NCBI RefSeq assembly: GCF_019710575.1
Contig: NZ_JAHWFK010000059.1
Coordinates: 49,985 to 113,984 of the forward strand
Origin: Paractinoplanes polyasparticus
Lineage (GTDB): Bacteria; Actinomycetota; Actinomycetes; Mycobacteriales; Micromonosporaceae
Direction: 5' to 3'
Length of the DNA stretch: 64,000 nt
Shown here: in pieces, positions 9,003-16,539 of the stretch
Layout: each line of letters opens with the position of its first letter
Position numbering within the stretch: the first letter of the stretch is position 1
Made by a program: the position numbers and the translations under genes
The notes under the pieces: model-generated
Databases searched by the model: none
Told to the model about the DNA's origin: nothing
The model's input: the letters and a program-made list of their open reading frames with translations, nothing else

Positions 9003-9069
9003 CAACAACCCCAGCGGTGGGGAGTAGCCGATGCTCGTCAGGCTGTGCCCGGTGGCAGCACCGGCCGTG

Positions 9070-10659
9070 TCATCTGAGCAGCGGGTCGGATCGCCACTCC
9101 TCGGCGGGCCAGCGCCGTTGGTCCACGTCACCGATGACCTGGGCGTAGCCGGCGACGTGCTGGTCGAACTCCGCCTTGGTGGGCAGGCTTCCACGGGAAC
9201 CGGCCTGTGCGCTGCGAAGCCGCCGCCGTAGCTGGTGCTCGGTCCACGAGGCGGTGTAACCGTCCATCGCGGAGCGGGCGGCGGCTTCGCTCGTCACCAT
9301 TGTCAGCAGGGTCCAGCACACCAGCTCGCCGACGACAGCCGCGTGGATGTGCTGGGCGGCGGCATCGTCGGGACGGTCGGCGCCGATCTCCGCCACCTGG
9401 TCGATCAGCTTGAGCACGGGCGCGGCCGGACGGGTCCGGTGCACGAGTTTCGTGAACTGGTCGGGATGTCTGACCAGCGTGGCGCCCAGGTACACCGTGA
9501 TCGCCTCGGTGGAGCCCTCGAAGATGCGGAACAACCGGTAGTCGCGAAAGTGCTGGCCGACGGTGTTGGTGTCGAGGAAGCCCCGGGCGCCCAGCACCTG
9601 CAGGGACGTGTCGATGGCCTTCCAGCCGAGCTCACACCCCAGGATCTTCGCGCAGAAATACCACGCGTCGGGCACGTCCTGCCCCGCGTCCCGCCACGTC
9701 GCCATGCGGGAGATCAATGTCTCCACCGCTTGAATCGCGGCCGCGGTCTCGGCCAGCACCTCGCGTATGCGGCCGTTCTCGGCCAGGGAGCCGGTGGCGA
9801 CCTCGCGGCCTTGCGTGAATCTCTGAGCCAGCTCGAGAGAGCGCATGGCCGCCCCCATCGCCATCGCGGCCAGCACCGCACGACCGCCCATGAATGCCGC
9901 TTTGGCGGTGGCGAGGCCGTTTCCCTCGGCCCCCAGCAGCGCGGACGGGGGCACTCTGAGGTTGTTGAAGGTGAGATCGTACTGGGGCACTGCCCGCAGG
10001 CCCAGGGTGAGCATCTCCGGACCGATGGCAAAACCCGGTGTACGGCTGTCCACCAGGAAGCCGGTGATGCCCAGGGGGCGGCCGCGCTCGTCGCGAAGCC
10101 CGGCGAAGATGTTGACGTACCGGGCGTCGCCGCCCAGCGAGATCCACTTCTTGGCGCCCTTGATCGTGTACGAGCCGTCCGGATGCCTGGTCGCACTGGT
10201 GGTCATGCCCCGGACGTGGGAGCCGATGCCCGGTTCGCTGATCGCGCTGGTGGTCAGGGCTTGTCCCGCGGCCAGGCGGGGCAACACGCGGCCCTTGACC
10301 TCGTCGGTCGCGGACAACAGGATCGGCGCTATTCCGAGCGTGTTGTGCACCGCGCAGAAAACGGCGAGATTGGCATCGATGGCTCCCAATTGAGTGAACA
10401 ATTGGTTCATGTCGGAGTGGGACAGATCCTGTCCGCCGAGTTCGCGGGGGACCTGCAGGCCGAGCAGGCCCGCTTCGGCGAATTCCGATATCATTGCGGG
10501 TGGCAATGAGCGGCGCTCGTCCATCAGCCGGGAGTTCAGGAAATTCTGAGCGTACGTGCGCAGGAACCGCAGCATATCCGCTGTCGATGATGATTTCGGC
10601 CGGTCCTCCGTCGCCGCGCTGAGGGCGGCATCCTGATTCATGGCCTTGGCGTCCGTCAT
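9070..10659 (-). CDS. Acyl-CoA dehydrogenase family flavoprotein
   Basis: A 529-residue FAD enzyme of the acyl-CoA dehydrogenase family. The N-terminal helical domain (about 25-140), beta-domain (TTSAISEPGIGSHVRGMTT, GAKKWISLGGDA, about 150-260) and C-terminal helical domain are all present. FRIFEGSTEAITVYLGATL, about residues 375-395, holds the usual catalytic-base glutamate and FAD/dimer contact. The extra ~130 residues beyond the usual 380-390 include a tail after FEGSTE, so a specialised branched-chain or secondary-metabolite substrate is possible. A clear GGAGGAG precedes the ATG at 10659. It stands alone. The substrate is not predictable. Confidence 0.9.
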   Translation of the reverse strand: MTDAKAMNQDAALSAATEDRPKSSSTADMLRFLRTYAQNFLNSRLMDERRSLPPAMISEFAEAGLLGLQVPRELGGQDLSHSDMNQLFTQLGAIDANLAVFCAVHNTLGIAPILLSATDEVKGRVLPRLAAGQALTTSAISEPGIGSHVRGMTTSATRHPDGSYTIKGAKKWISLGGDARYVNIFAGLRDERGRPLGITGFLVDSRTPGFAIGPEMLTLGLRAVPQYDLTFNNLRVPPSALLGAEGNGLATAKAAFMGGRAVLAAMAMGAAMRSLELAQRFTQGREVATGSLAENGRIREVLAETAAAIQAVETLISRMATWRDAGQDVPDAWYFCAKILGCELGWKAIDTSLQVLGARGFLDTNTVGQHFRDYRLFRIFEGSTEAITVYLGATLVRHPDQFTKLVHRTRPAAPVLKLIDQVAEIGADRPDDAAAQHIHAAVVGELVCWTLLTMVTSEAAARSAMDGYTASWTEHQLRRRLRSAQAGSRGSLPTKAEFDQHVAGYAQVIGDVDQRRWPAEEWRSDPLLR

Positions 10660-11077
10660 TCGCTCCTCCGGGGATTTCGATATTCGCCCGTCGGAGTTCG
10701 ACGCTCGGCTGGATATCGTGTGCAGGCGCCGGCGCTGACTCGGGAATGAGGGTTCGCCGAGAATGGTGGCGGCGCGCAGTAATCCGGTGCTGGCAGAAGA
10801 CCTGTCCAGGGTCCTGGGGGTTTACGTTTGTCCCTGTCCCGACCGAACTCTACAGCGGGCCTTCTGGTTCCTCAACGGGGTCGCGTCGTCACGCGCAGTG
10901 ATGGTCGCCAGTTGATGTCCACGGCGGGAGCGAAACGCCGTGGCCGAGCCTGGACGCATGCCGCTCCTCCAGGGCGGCCAGCCGGATAGGGCGGATTCGC
11001 CCCTTTGCACGATGCATGCTGACCGGCGGGCGGCTGAAGAGAACTGCCTCGCGGGAGGGAGCTGGGAGAAACGGGGG
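10660..11077. other. Non-coding stretch between the acyl-CoA dehydrogenase and the conservon
   Basis: This 418-bp interval has no convincing gene on either strand. It must hold the promoter of the acyl-CoA dehydrogenase (just above 10659) and the transcription end of the conservon operon (ending at 11078). The only clear secondary structure is a small GGGCG-GATT-CGCCC hairpin around 10988-11002, which is too weak to call a terminator with confidence. Confidence 0.5.
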
Positions 11078-11644
11078 CTAATTGCCCTCGCGGGTGTGGA
11101 TCTGGGCGACCAGCTCCGCGGCGAGCGCCTTGATCGTCTCGAGCCCCGGCCGTCCCCAGGGTCGCGGTTCGACGTCCACCACGCAGACCGTGCCCAGGGC
11201 GACACCGGTGCGATCGATCAGGGGAGCGCCCAGGTAGGACCGGATGCCGATCTCGTCCACCACCGGGTTCCCGGCGAACCGCGGATAGTCGCAGACGTCG
11301 TCGAGCACCAGTGCCTTACGCCGGACCACGACGTGCGGGCAGTATCCGTGCTCGCGCGAGAAGGTGCGACCGGCCAAGCCGGCGCGGAGAGCGGCCGGCA
11401 CCGATGCGCCGGTGTACAGACCGCCCAGGTACTGGCGGTCCTCCTGGATGAAATTCACCATCGCGAGCGGCGCGCTGGTGATGTCACCGACGCGGCGCGC
11501 GAATTCGTCGAGTTGCGGATCCGCGTCGTCCCCGAGCCCGAGCTTCCGCAGCCGGCGCAGGCGGGCCGGCACCTCCGGATCGGCCGGGGTGAGCAGATGG
11601 CGTCCGGACGGGTCGTAGATCATGCCGGGGCTCCGTTCGGTCAT
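11078..11644 (-). CDS. GAF domain protein ending the conservon operon
   Basis: A 188-residue soluble protein, mostly one GAF domain (about 40-180). ITSAPLAMVNFIQEDRQYLGGLYTG, FSREHGYCPHVVVRRKALVLDDVCDYPRFAGNPVVDEIGIRSYLGAPLIDRTGVALGTVCVVDVEPRPWG are typical of stand-alone GAF sensors beside actinobacterial sensor genes. The ATG at 11644 overlaps the cvnD stop (ATGA), so it is the last cistron of the conservon. Here a GAF protein takes the place often held by a cytochrome P450 or another accessory gene. It could bind a small ligand for the CvnA-D complex; the ligand is unknown. Confidence 0.85.
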   Translation of the reverse strand: MTERSPGMIYDPSGRHLLTPADPEVPARLRRLRKLGLGDDADPQLDEFARRVGDITSAPLAMVNFIQEDRQYLGGLYTGASVPAALRAGLAGRTFSREHGYCPHVVVRRKALVLDDVCDYPRFAGNPVVDEIGIRSYLGAPLIDRTGVALGTVCVVDVEPRPWGRPGLETIKALAAELVAQIHTREGN

Positions 11645-12216
11645 CGACAGGCTTGCTGGGCGAGGAGGTGCTGCATCAAGCCGATGAGCACGCCGGTGGC
11701 GGACCGTTGATCGCGCGCGTCGCAGAGCACGATGGGCGTGTCCGGTTTCAGGTCGAGAGCACTGCGTACGTCGTCCGGCTCGTACCGGCACGTCGTGTCG
11801 AACTCGTTGACCGCGACCAGAAAGCCGATGCCCCGCGACTCGAAGAAATCGACCGCCGGGAAGCAGTCCTCCAACCGGCGGGTGTCGGCCAGCACGACCG
11901 CGCCCATCGCGCCGCTGGACAACTCGTCCCACATGAACCAGAAGCGTTCCTGCCCGGGCGTGCCGAACAGGTAGAGCACGTGTTGCTGGCTGATCGTGAT
12001 GCGGCCGAAATCCATCGCGACCGTGGTCGTTGACTTGCCCTCGACACCGGTGAGCCGGTCCGTGCCCACGCTCGCGGTGGTGAGCAGTTCCTCGGTGTGC
12101 AGCGGCTCGATCTCGCTGACCGCGCCGACGAACGTCGTCTTGCCCACGCCGAAGCCGCCCGCGATCAGCAGCTTGAGCGCGGACGGGAACCCGTCAGATC
12201 CGTCGTTCAAGGGCAT
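11641..12216 (-). CDS. cvnD: CvnD-type small GTP-binding protein of the conservon
   Basis: A 191-residue Ras-like GTPase of the MglA/CvnD type. The G1 P-loop is IAGGFGVGKTTFVGAV (17-32). G3 is LFGTPGQERF, and NEFD lies where the base-specifying N/TKxD motif is expected. In Streptomyces conservons the GTPase works with the CvnA sensor, CvnB roadblock and CvnC proteins in a membrane complex that switches development and secondary metabolism. It overlaps cvnC by 23 bp and the GAF gene by 4 bp, so all are co-transcribed. Start at the ATG in LNDGSDGFPSALKLLIAGG, the usual N-terminus of the family. Confidence 0.92.
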   Translation of the reverse strand: MPLNDGSDGFPSALKLLIAGGFGVGKTTFVGAVSEIEPLHTEELLTTASVGTDRLTGVEGKSTTTVAMDFGRITISQQHVLYLFGTPGQERFWFMWDELSSGAMGAVVLADTRRLEDCFPAVDFFESRGIGFLVAVNEFDTTCRYEPDDVRSALDLKPDTPIVLCDARDQRSATGVLIGLMQHLLAQQACR

Positions 12217-12568
12217 CGAGGATGGCCTCCAATACCGTCAAGTTGGTGGAATCAGCCATCGGGTCGGGGGCGCGGGTGTCCACCACTCCCCAATCCACCA
12301 GGTCGGAAAGCAGGATCTTGGTGACGACGGCGGGCAGCCTCAGCCGCGCTGCGACCTCGGCGACCGTGGTGAAGCTGTCGCAGAGCCCGAGTGCCTGGGC
12401 GTGCTCCGGTCCGAGCTGACCCTGGGGGCGGCGGCCGGTGGCGATCACCATCGACAGCAGTTCCATCCGGGTGGTCGGTTCGGTCCTGCCGTTGCTCACT
12501 GTGTACGGCCGGATGAGGCGTCCCGCGGCGTCGTCGAACCAGTGCTCATCGGTGTCCAGCACGCTCAC
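12194..12568 (-). CDS. cvnC: CvnC-type DUF742 protein of the conservon
   Basis: A 124-residue DUF742 protein, the third member of the conservon set. WFDDAAGRLIRPYTVSNGR at the N-terminus and LPAVVTKILLSDLVDWGVVD in a helix-turn-helix-like C-terminal half match the family. It probably bridges the CvnB roadblock and CvnD GTPase. The GTG start overlaps the cvnB stop (GTGA), and the 3' end overlaps cvnD. No catalytic residues are expected. Confidence 0.92.
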   Translation of the reverse strand: MSVLDTDEHWFDDAAGRLIRPYTVSNGRTEPTTRMELLSMVIATGRRPQGQLGPEHAQALGLCDSFTTVAEVAARLRLPAVVTKILLSDLVDWGVVDTRAPDPMADSTNLTVLEAILDALERRI

Positions 12569-12999
12569 CGTCCGCGCACGTCCAGGAACTCGGGTTCATG
12601 CCGGGCCGGTGTGGACAGGTACGGCCGCACGCTCTTGACCATTTGCGCCATCTCGTAGCCCAGCACGCCCGGGTCGGCCGCCTTCCCCGCCACCACCGCG
12701 AGCACCGCCCCGGAGCCGGCCGCCGAGACGAACAGCAGCGAGTCCTCCAGCTCAGCCACCACCTGCCGGACGCGGTCGCTGCCCCCGAACCGGGTACCGG
12801 CGCTACGGGCCAGCGAGAACAGCCCCGAGGCGACCGCGGCCAAGTGGTCGGCACCGTCGTCGTCGAGCCCGTGGGCGGCCTTGCGCAGCCCGTCGGACGA
12901 CAGAAGCAACGCGCTCCTGGTATCCGGAACGCGGTCGATCAGGCCCGACAACAACCAGACCAGGTCCTGAGACGTACGTGCGGAATCGGTGCGCGACAT
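12565..12999 (-). CDS. cvnB: CvnB-type roadblock/LC7 protein of the conservon
   Basis: A 144-residue roadblock/LC7 fold protein (DLVWLLSGLIDRVPDTRSALLLSSDGL at 12-38, then VASGLFSLARSAG and YEMAQMVKSVRPYL), the usual partner of small GTPases. It sits between the sensor CvnA and CvnC/CvnD. The ATG at 12999 matches the normal N-terminus (MSRTDSARTSQDLVWLLSG). A longer form from 13041 would overlap the cvnA end by 8 bp but adds only unlike residues and no binding site, so it is not preferred. The start is the main uncertainty. Confidence 0.9.
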   Translation of the reverse strand: MSRTDSARTSQDLVWLLSGLIDRVPDTRSALLLSSDGLRKAAHGLDDDGADHLAAVASGLFSLARSAGTRFGGSDRVRQVVAELEDSLLFVSAAGSGAVLAVVAGKAADPGVLGYEMAQMVKSVRPYLSTPARHEPEFLDVRGR

Positions 13000-13033
13000 G
13001 AGAGCCGGGCCTTTCTGGGATCGGAGCCACTGG

Positions 13034-14383
13034 TCAGCCATGACTGTCGGGGCGGGGTGGATCCGCCTCGCCCTGCGAGACGCCGCTCATGAACGACGCC
13101 ATCAGGCCCGGTTGGTGTTCACCGGCCGGTTCCGCCGTCGCGTGGGACGGGCCGAGCTGCAGTTGCGGGGCCATGTGGGTCTGCCGGCGGCGGCGCGGCA
13201 GCGGGGGCCGCGACGGTGTGGCCGGCGCCGGCTGCTGCGCAACGGTCGCGACGGCGGTCGGCCGGGCCTCGACGTGGCTGCGGCCCGTGTGCGGCAGCGA
13301 CACGGCGTCCGGAGGGACCTGAGCCGTCGTGACGGTCGGACGGTCGGACTGACCGAGCGGCCGGGGCTGAACAGGAAGCGGTTCCCGCACCGGGATCCGC
13401 TGCTGGAGCGGAACCCGTCGCTCGAGTGGGGGCCGCTCCGCCGGTTCCTGCAGCTGTGGTGCCGGCGGCGCGGATTCGATCGCCGAAGCCATCAGCACGG
13501 GCGGCAGAATGATCACGGCTTGGATGCCGCCGTAGATGTTGCTCTGCAGCTGCACGACGATCCCGTGCTGCCGGGCGATCATCGAGACCACGTAGAGCCC
13601 GATCCGCCCGTCCCGCAGCAGGTCGTCGAGGTTGGTGTCGTCGGGGTTGACCAGCAGCTGGTTGACCCGGTCGAGATCGGCGCGCTGCATGCCGAGCCCG
13701 CGGTCCTCGACCTCGATCGCCATCCCGGAGGCGACCTGCTGCGCACGGAGCAGCACCTGGGTGTGCGGCGGCGCGAACATCGTCGCGTTCTCGATCAGTT
13801 CGGCGATCAGGTGGATGACGCTGGCAACGGCGTGCCCGGGCAGCGTGCCGTCGATGGGCGGCACCAGCTTGACCCGCGAGTAGTGCTCGACCTCGGCGAT
13901 CGCCGAGCGCAGCACCTCGGTCAGCGCGACCGGCCGGCTCCACTGCCGGCGCGACACCGACCCGCCGAGCACCGCCAGGTTTTCCGCGTGCCGCCTGATC
14001 CGGGTGGCCAGATGGTCGACCTGGAAGAGGCCCTTGAGCAGGTCGGGGTCCTCGACTTCGTTCTCCAGCCCGTCGAGGAGCTTGATCTCCCGATGCACCA
14101 GCGACTGCAGCCGCCGGGACAGGTTGACGAAGACCTCGACGTGCCGGCCCCCGGCGTGTGCCGCCGGACCCTGGGCTGTGCCCGCCGTCTGCGCCTGTGC
14201 CTGCCGGAGCCGCTCGGTGAGCTGGTCGACCTCGGCGCGGGCCGCCATCAGCGCGGCCCGGGACTCGGCGGCCGAGGCCTGCAACTCGCCGGCCCGGGAA
14301 CCGGAGTACCGGACCGCCCAGACGACGGAAAGGGCCGCGCCGAGCACGGCGACCGCGGCGATCAGATAAGGGAGGGCGACCAT
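13034..14383 (-). CDS. cvnA: CvnA-type sensor kinase-like ATPase of the conservon
   Basis: A 449-residue membrane protein that begins the conservon. A single transmembrane helix (about 3-23, LPYLIAAVAVLGAALSVVWAV) is followed by a coiled coil (ASAAESRAALMAARAEVDQLTERLRQ). Then come a DHp-like region (FVNLSRRLQSLVHREIKLLDGL) and a GHKL ATPase: N box HLIAELIENATMF, G1 EVEDRGLGM, G2 GRIGLYVV. About 130 Pro/Gln-rich residues form the tail. CvnA proteins resemble histidine kinases but signal through the roadblock-GTPase complex. An AAGGA lies 6 nt before the ATG at 14383; an alternative ATG is two codons upstream. No adjacent response regulator is present. Confidence 0.88.
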   Translation of the reverse strand: MVALPYLIAAVAVLGAALSVVWAVRYSGSRAGELQASAAESRAALMAARAEVDQLTERLRQAQAQTAGTAQGPAAHAGGRHVEVFVNLSRRLQSLVHREIKLLDGLENEVEDPDLLKGLFQVDHLATRIRRHAENLAVLGGSVSRRQWSRPVALTEVLRSAIAEVEHYSRVKLVPPIDGTLPGHAVASVIHLIAELIENATMFAPPHTQVLLRAQQVASGMAIEVEDRGLGMQRADLDRVNQLLVNPDDTNLDDLLRDGRIGLYVVSMIARQHGIVVQLQSNIYGGIQAVIILPPVLMASAIESAPPAPQLQEPAERPPLERRVPLQQRIPVREPLPVQPRPLGQSDRPTVTTAQVPPDAVSLPHTGRSHVEARPTAVATVAQQPAPATPSRPPLPRRRRQTHMAPQLQLGPSHATAEPAGEHQPGLMASFMSGVSQGEADPPRPDSHG

Positions 14384-14815
14384 GAGCATCCTTGTGTTCG
14401 ACGATGCGGCAGTGTCCGGTCGGTGGAGAAGGCATTCACTGTAAATCGCGGCGCAGGCACGACCAAGGCCGGAATTGCGTACGGCATCGATGAGGTGAAT
14501 CGGCTGGCCTCGATGTGGGTCCTTATCAACTGAATGGGTGAATCGACCGTGACATGAGACCTGGAGCAGGCTAAGGTCTCGGCGGCAGTCATCTGCCTCG
14601 GGCCGCCTCGGTCGGCGAATTGGGTCTGCACAGAGCGTTCTCGCGGTGACATCGTCCGGGCCGAGATTCGCGACGGCGTCTGTTTCTTGACCATTCCGAT
14701 GACACGGCCGTAACGGATTGACGGCTCGTTCGTTGTCGGCCGGGTGCCGATGGCAGACGCCGAGCTCGTCAATTCGTGTATTGGCTCCGGCCCGCACGAC
14801 GAGCCGTGAAGCTGG
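14384..14815. other. Non-coding stretch upstream of the conservon
   Basis: This 432-bp interval holds the expected promoter region of the conservon on the minus strand and the 5' side of the degraded P-type ATPase on the plus strand. No ORF here resembles the missing front part of that ATPase. No operator was recognised. Confidence 0.5.
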
Positions 14816-15406
14816 GTGTCGCCGGGCCCGCACACGCCGGGCCCGCACACGCCGGGCGCGCTGCAGACCCTGTGGCTCAACTTCACCACCCAGGTCTTCC
14901 AGTCCGTCGGCCTCGGTTACGGCAAGGCCGACCCCGACATCATGAAACGCCGGCCCCGCCGCTCCGACGAGCCGTTGCTGAGTGGCCGGGCGCTGGGCTG
15001 GCTCAGCCTCGTCGGCCTGATCATGGGTCTTGTCACCCTGGTGGTCATCTGGTGGGCCGACCGGCAGTACGGCGTGGACGTGGCCCGGACCATGGGTCTG
15101 ACCGCTTTCTCCATCGCCAACCTGGCGTTCTCCCTGACGGTCCGCAGCGACCTGCGCTCCGTGTTCAGCCTGGAGACCTTCGGCGACCGGCGGTTCGTGG
15201 TGACCACCGGCATGTCCGTCGTCGCCATCGTCCTGGCGACTGAGCTCGGGCTGTTCCAGCGCATCCTGAACACCACCACCCTCAGCCTCGGACAGTGGGC
15301 GGTGTGTCTGCTGGCCGGCCTGGTCGTCGTGATTCCCACCGAACTCCGCAAGATCGTGCTGCGCAACCGGGCGGAACGTGCGCCGAGCGAGGGAAGAGCA
15401 TCGTGA
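14816..15406 (+). pseudogene. C-terminal remnant of a cation-transporting P-type ATPase
   Basis: About 196 residues that match only the last transmembrane segments of a P-type cation ATPase: LQTLWLNFTTQVFQSVGLGYGKADPDIMKRRPR is the TM5/6-type loop that normally lies near residue 700-800, followed by four hydrophobic segments. The phosphorylation DKTGT motif, A-domain and nucleotide-binding domain are absent and no reading frame upstream contains them. A GTG start is possible, but its first 15 residues are a GPHTPGPHTPG repeat unlike any family member. This is best read as a deletion relic, not a working pump. Confidence 0.75.
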
Positions 15407-15452
15407 CCGCCCCGGCCGTGCTGCGCAGGAGTGCTGTGCCCCGGCGTTGAAG

Positions 15453-15499
15453 GGCCCCGGTCACCGCGGCGGTGAGAGTGCGCCGTGGTGACCGGGGCC
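15453..15499. terminator. Strong bidirectional terminator hairpin
   Basis: A 17-bp stem (GGCCCCGGTCACCGCGG at 15453-15469 against 15483-15499, with one G-T pair) and a 13-nt loop. It lies between the P-type ATPase remnant on the plus strand and the small membrane protein gene on the minus strand, which converge here. It therefore probably stops both. Confidence 0.75.
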
Positions 15500-15527
15500 G
15501 GCTCTTCGAGCGCCGAGGATACGAGGC

Positions 15528-15737
15528 TCAGGTTCGGTGGTCGACCGGATTCGGAGGTTGCCGCGCGGCGCGGCGGGTCATGGCCATATCCACACCCAGG
15601 CCGATCAGGGCGCCGCCGGCCGAGGCGGCCATCGGCAGCACGATCAGGAGACTGTAGTCCGGCTTCGGCGGACGACCTCGCAGGACGTCGTAGGCGGCGG
15701 TGGCCCGCCGCCAAGCAGTGCTCCGTTTCCTGCTCAT
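15528..15737 (-). CDS. Small membrane protein, unknown
   Basis: A 69-residue protein with a basic N-terminus (MSRKRSTAWRRATAAYDVLRG) and one transmembrane helix (about 30-49, SLLIVLPMAASAGGALIGLG). It has no recognised family. A GGAGGAG 5 nt before the ATG makes it convincing as a gene. It lies 21 bp after the DUF6325-like gene on the same strand, so both are probably one transcript, and it may be the membrane partner of that protein. Confidence 0.7.
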   Translation of the reverse strand: MSRKRSTAWRRATAAYDVLRGRPPKPDYSLLIVLPMAASAGGALIGLGVDMAMTRRAARQPPNPVDHRT

Positions 15738-15758
15738 TGCTCTCCTCCGGTTGGTCGA

Positions 15759-16151
15759 TCAGCGCCCGACTGCGGCCGGTGCGCCCGAGATGTGGGTGAG
15801 GGCGACGATGCTGCCGTCGGAGGTCGCCACGGGAGAGTGGAGATCCAGGACCCAGCGGTGCTCCAGAAGCACCGCCAGCGCCTCGGTGCCGTAGGCGACG
15901 AGTTCCGCGATCTCGGCGACATCGACCGCGGTGATGAGACCGCTGGTCAACCAGGCCAGATCGCTGAGGCCCGGCACGTCGTCCAGCTCGACTGCCAGCG
16001 CTTGACCGGTCGCATCGATACGGACCACCACGACATCGACCACGCGCATGATGCCTTCGGTGGGGAGTCGACGGAGCGCGGCCCAGGCCCCATCGCGGAA
16101 TCGTTCGACGGGGAAGGACAACACGACCATTTCCATCGGGCCCAGCGCCAT
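15759..16151 (-). CDS. DUF6325-like protein
   Basis: A 130-residue soluble protein. MVVLSFPVERFRDGAWAALRRLPTEGIMRVVDVVVVRIDATGQALAVELDD matches the DUF6325 pattern (short beta-sheet start and repeated I/V-rich strands). The protein then has helix-rich residues (ITAVDVAEIAELVAYGTEALAVLLEHRW). The start at 16151 is chosen because the family begins close to GPMEMVVLSF; the upstream reading frame to 16469 is non-homologous filler. The function is unknown. It is in a probable two-gene unit with the small membrane protein. Confidence 0.75.
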   Translation of the reverse strand: MALGPMEMVVLSFPVERFRDGAWAALRRLPTEGIMRVVDVVVVRIDATGQALAVELDDVPGLSDLAWLTSGLITAVDVAEIAELVAYGTEALAVLLEHRWVLDLHSPVATSDGSIVALTHISGAPAAVGR

Positions 16152-16539
16152 GGTCCTGAGCCTGCGCCGTTGCGTCGGCGTGTTCCTCATCCGTGCGGGA
16201 TGAAACCGACCGGCACCACATGGCTGCTGCTCTGCCCGGCCGAGCCGGGCGCATCGACCTCGGCGAGTCTCCGCGGCCAGCTGCCGAATCATCCTGCACG
16301 GGGGACGTGGAAGCCCGGGGCGTACATCGAAACTGGGGCGACGCCGAACACTGTGCGCCATGGGACGCACATTACTTTCTGCTACGGTTGCCAACCGGAC
16401 AGCGATCATCCCGATGGTTGGGCGTCCCGCAACAGTGTTGATCGGGCCTGTGGCACACGGCCGGACCAAGACCGACGAGTGAATCGGCGTGTCCGTTTCG
16501 ACAGCGGCCCGCAGGACCGCACGGGGGCTGGAGGAACGG
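16152..16539. other. Divergent promoter region
   Basis: A 388-bp interval between the DUF6325-like gene (minus strand) and the large LuxR regulator (plus strand). It contains no recognised gene. The open frames here, including an extension of the DUF6325 frame to 16469, look like chance reading of GC-rich DNA. A likely promoter pair lies within it, but no box could be fixed. Confidence 0.5.
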
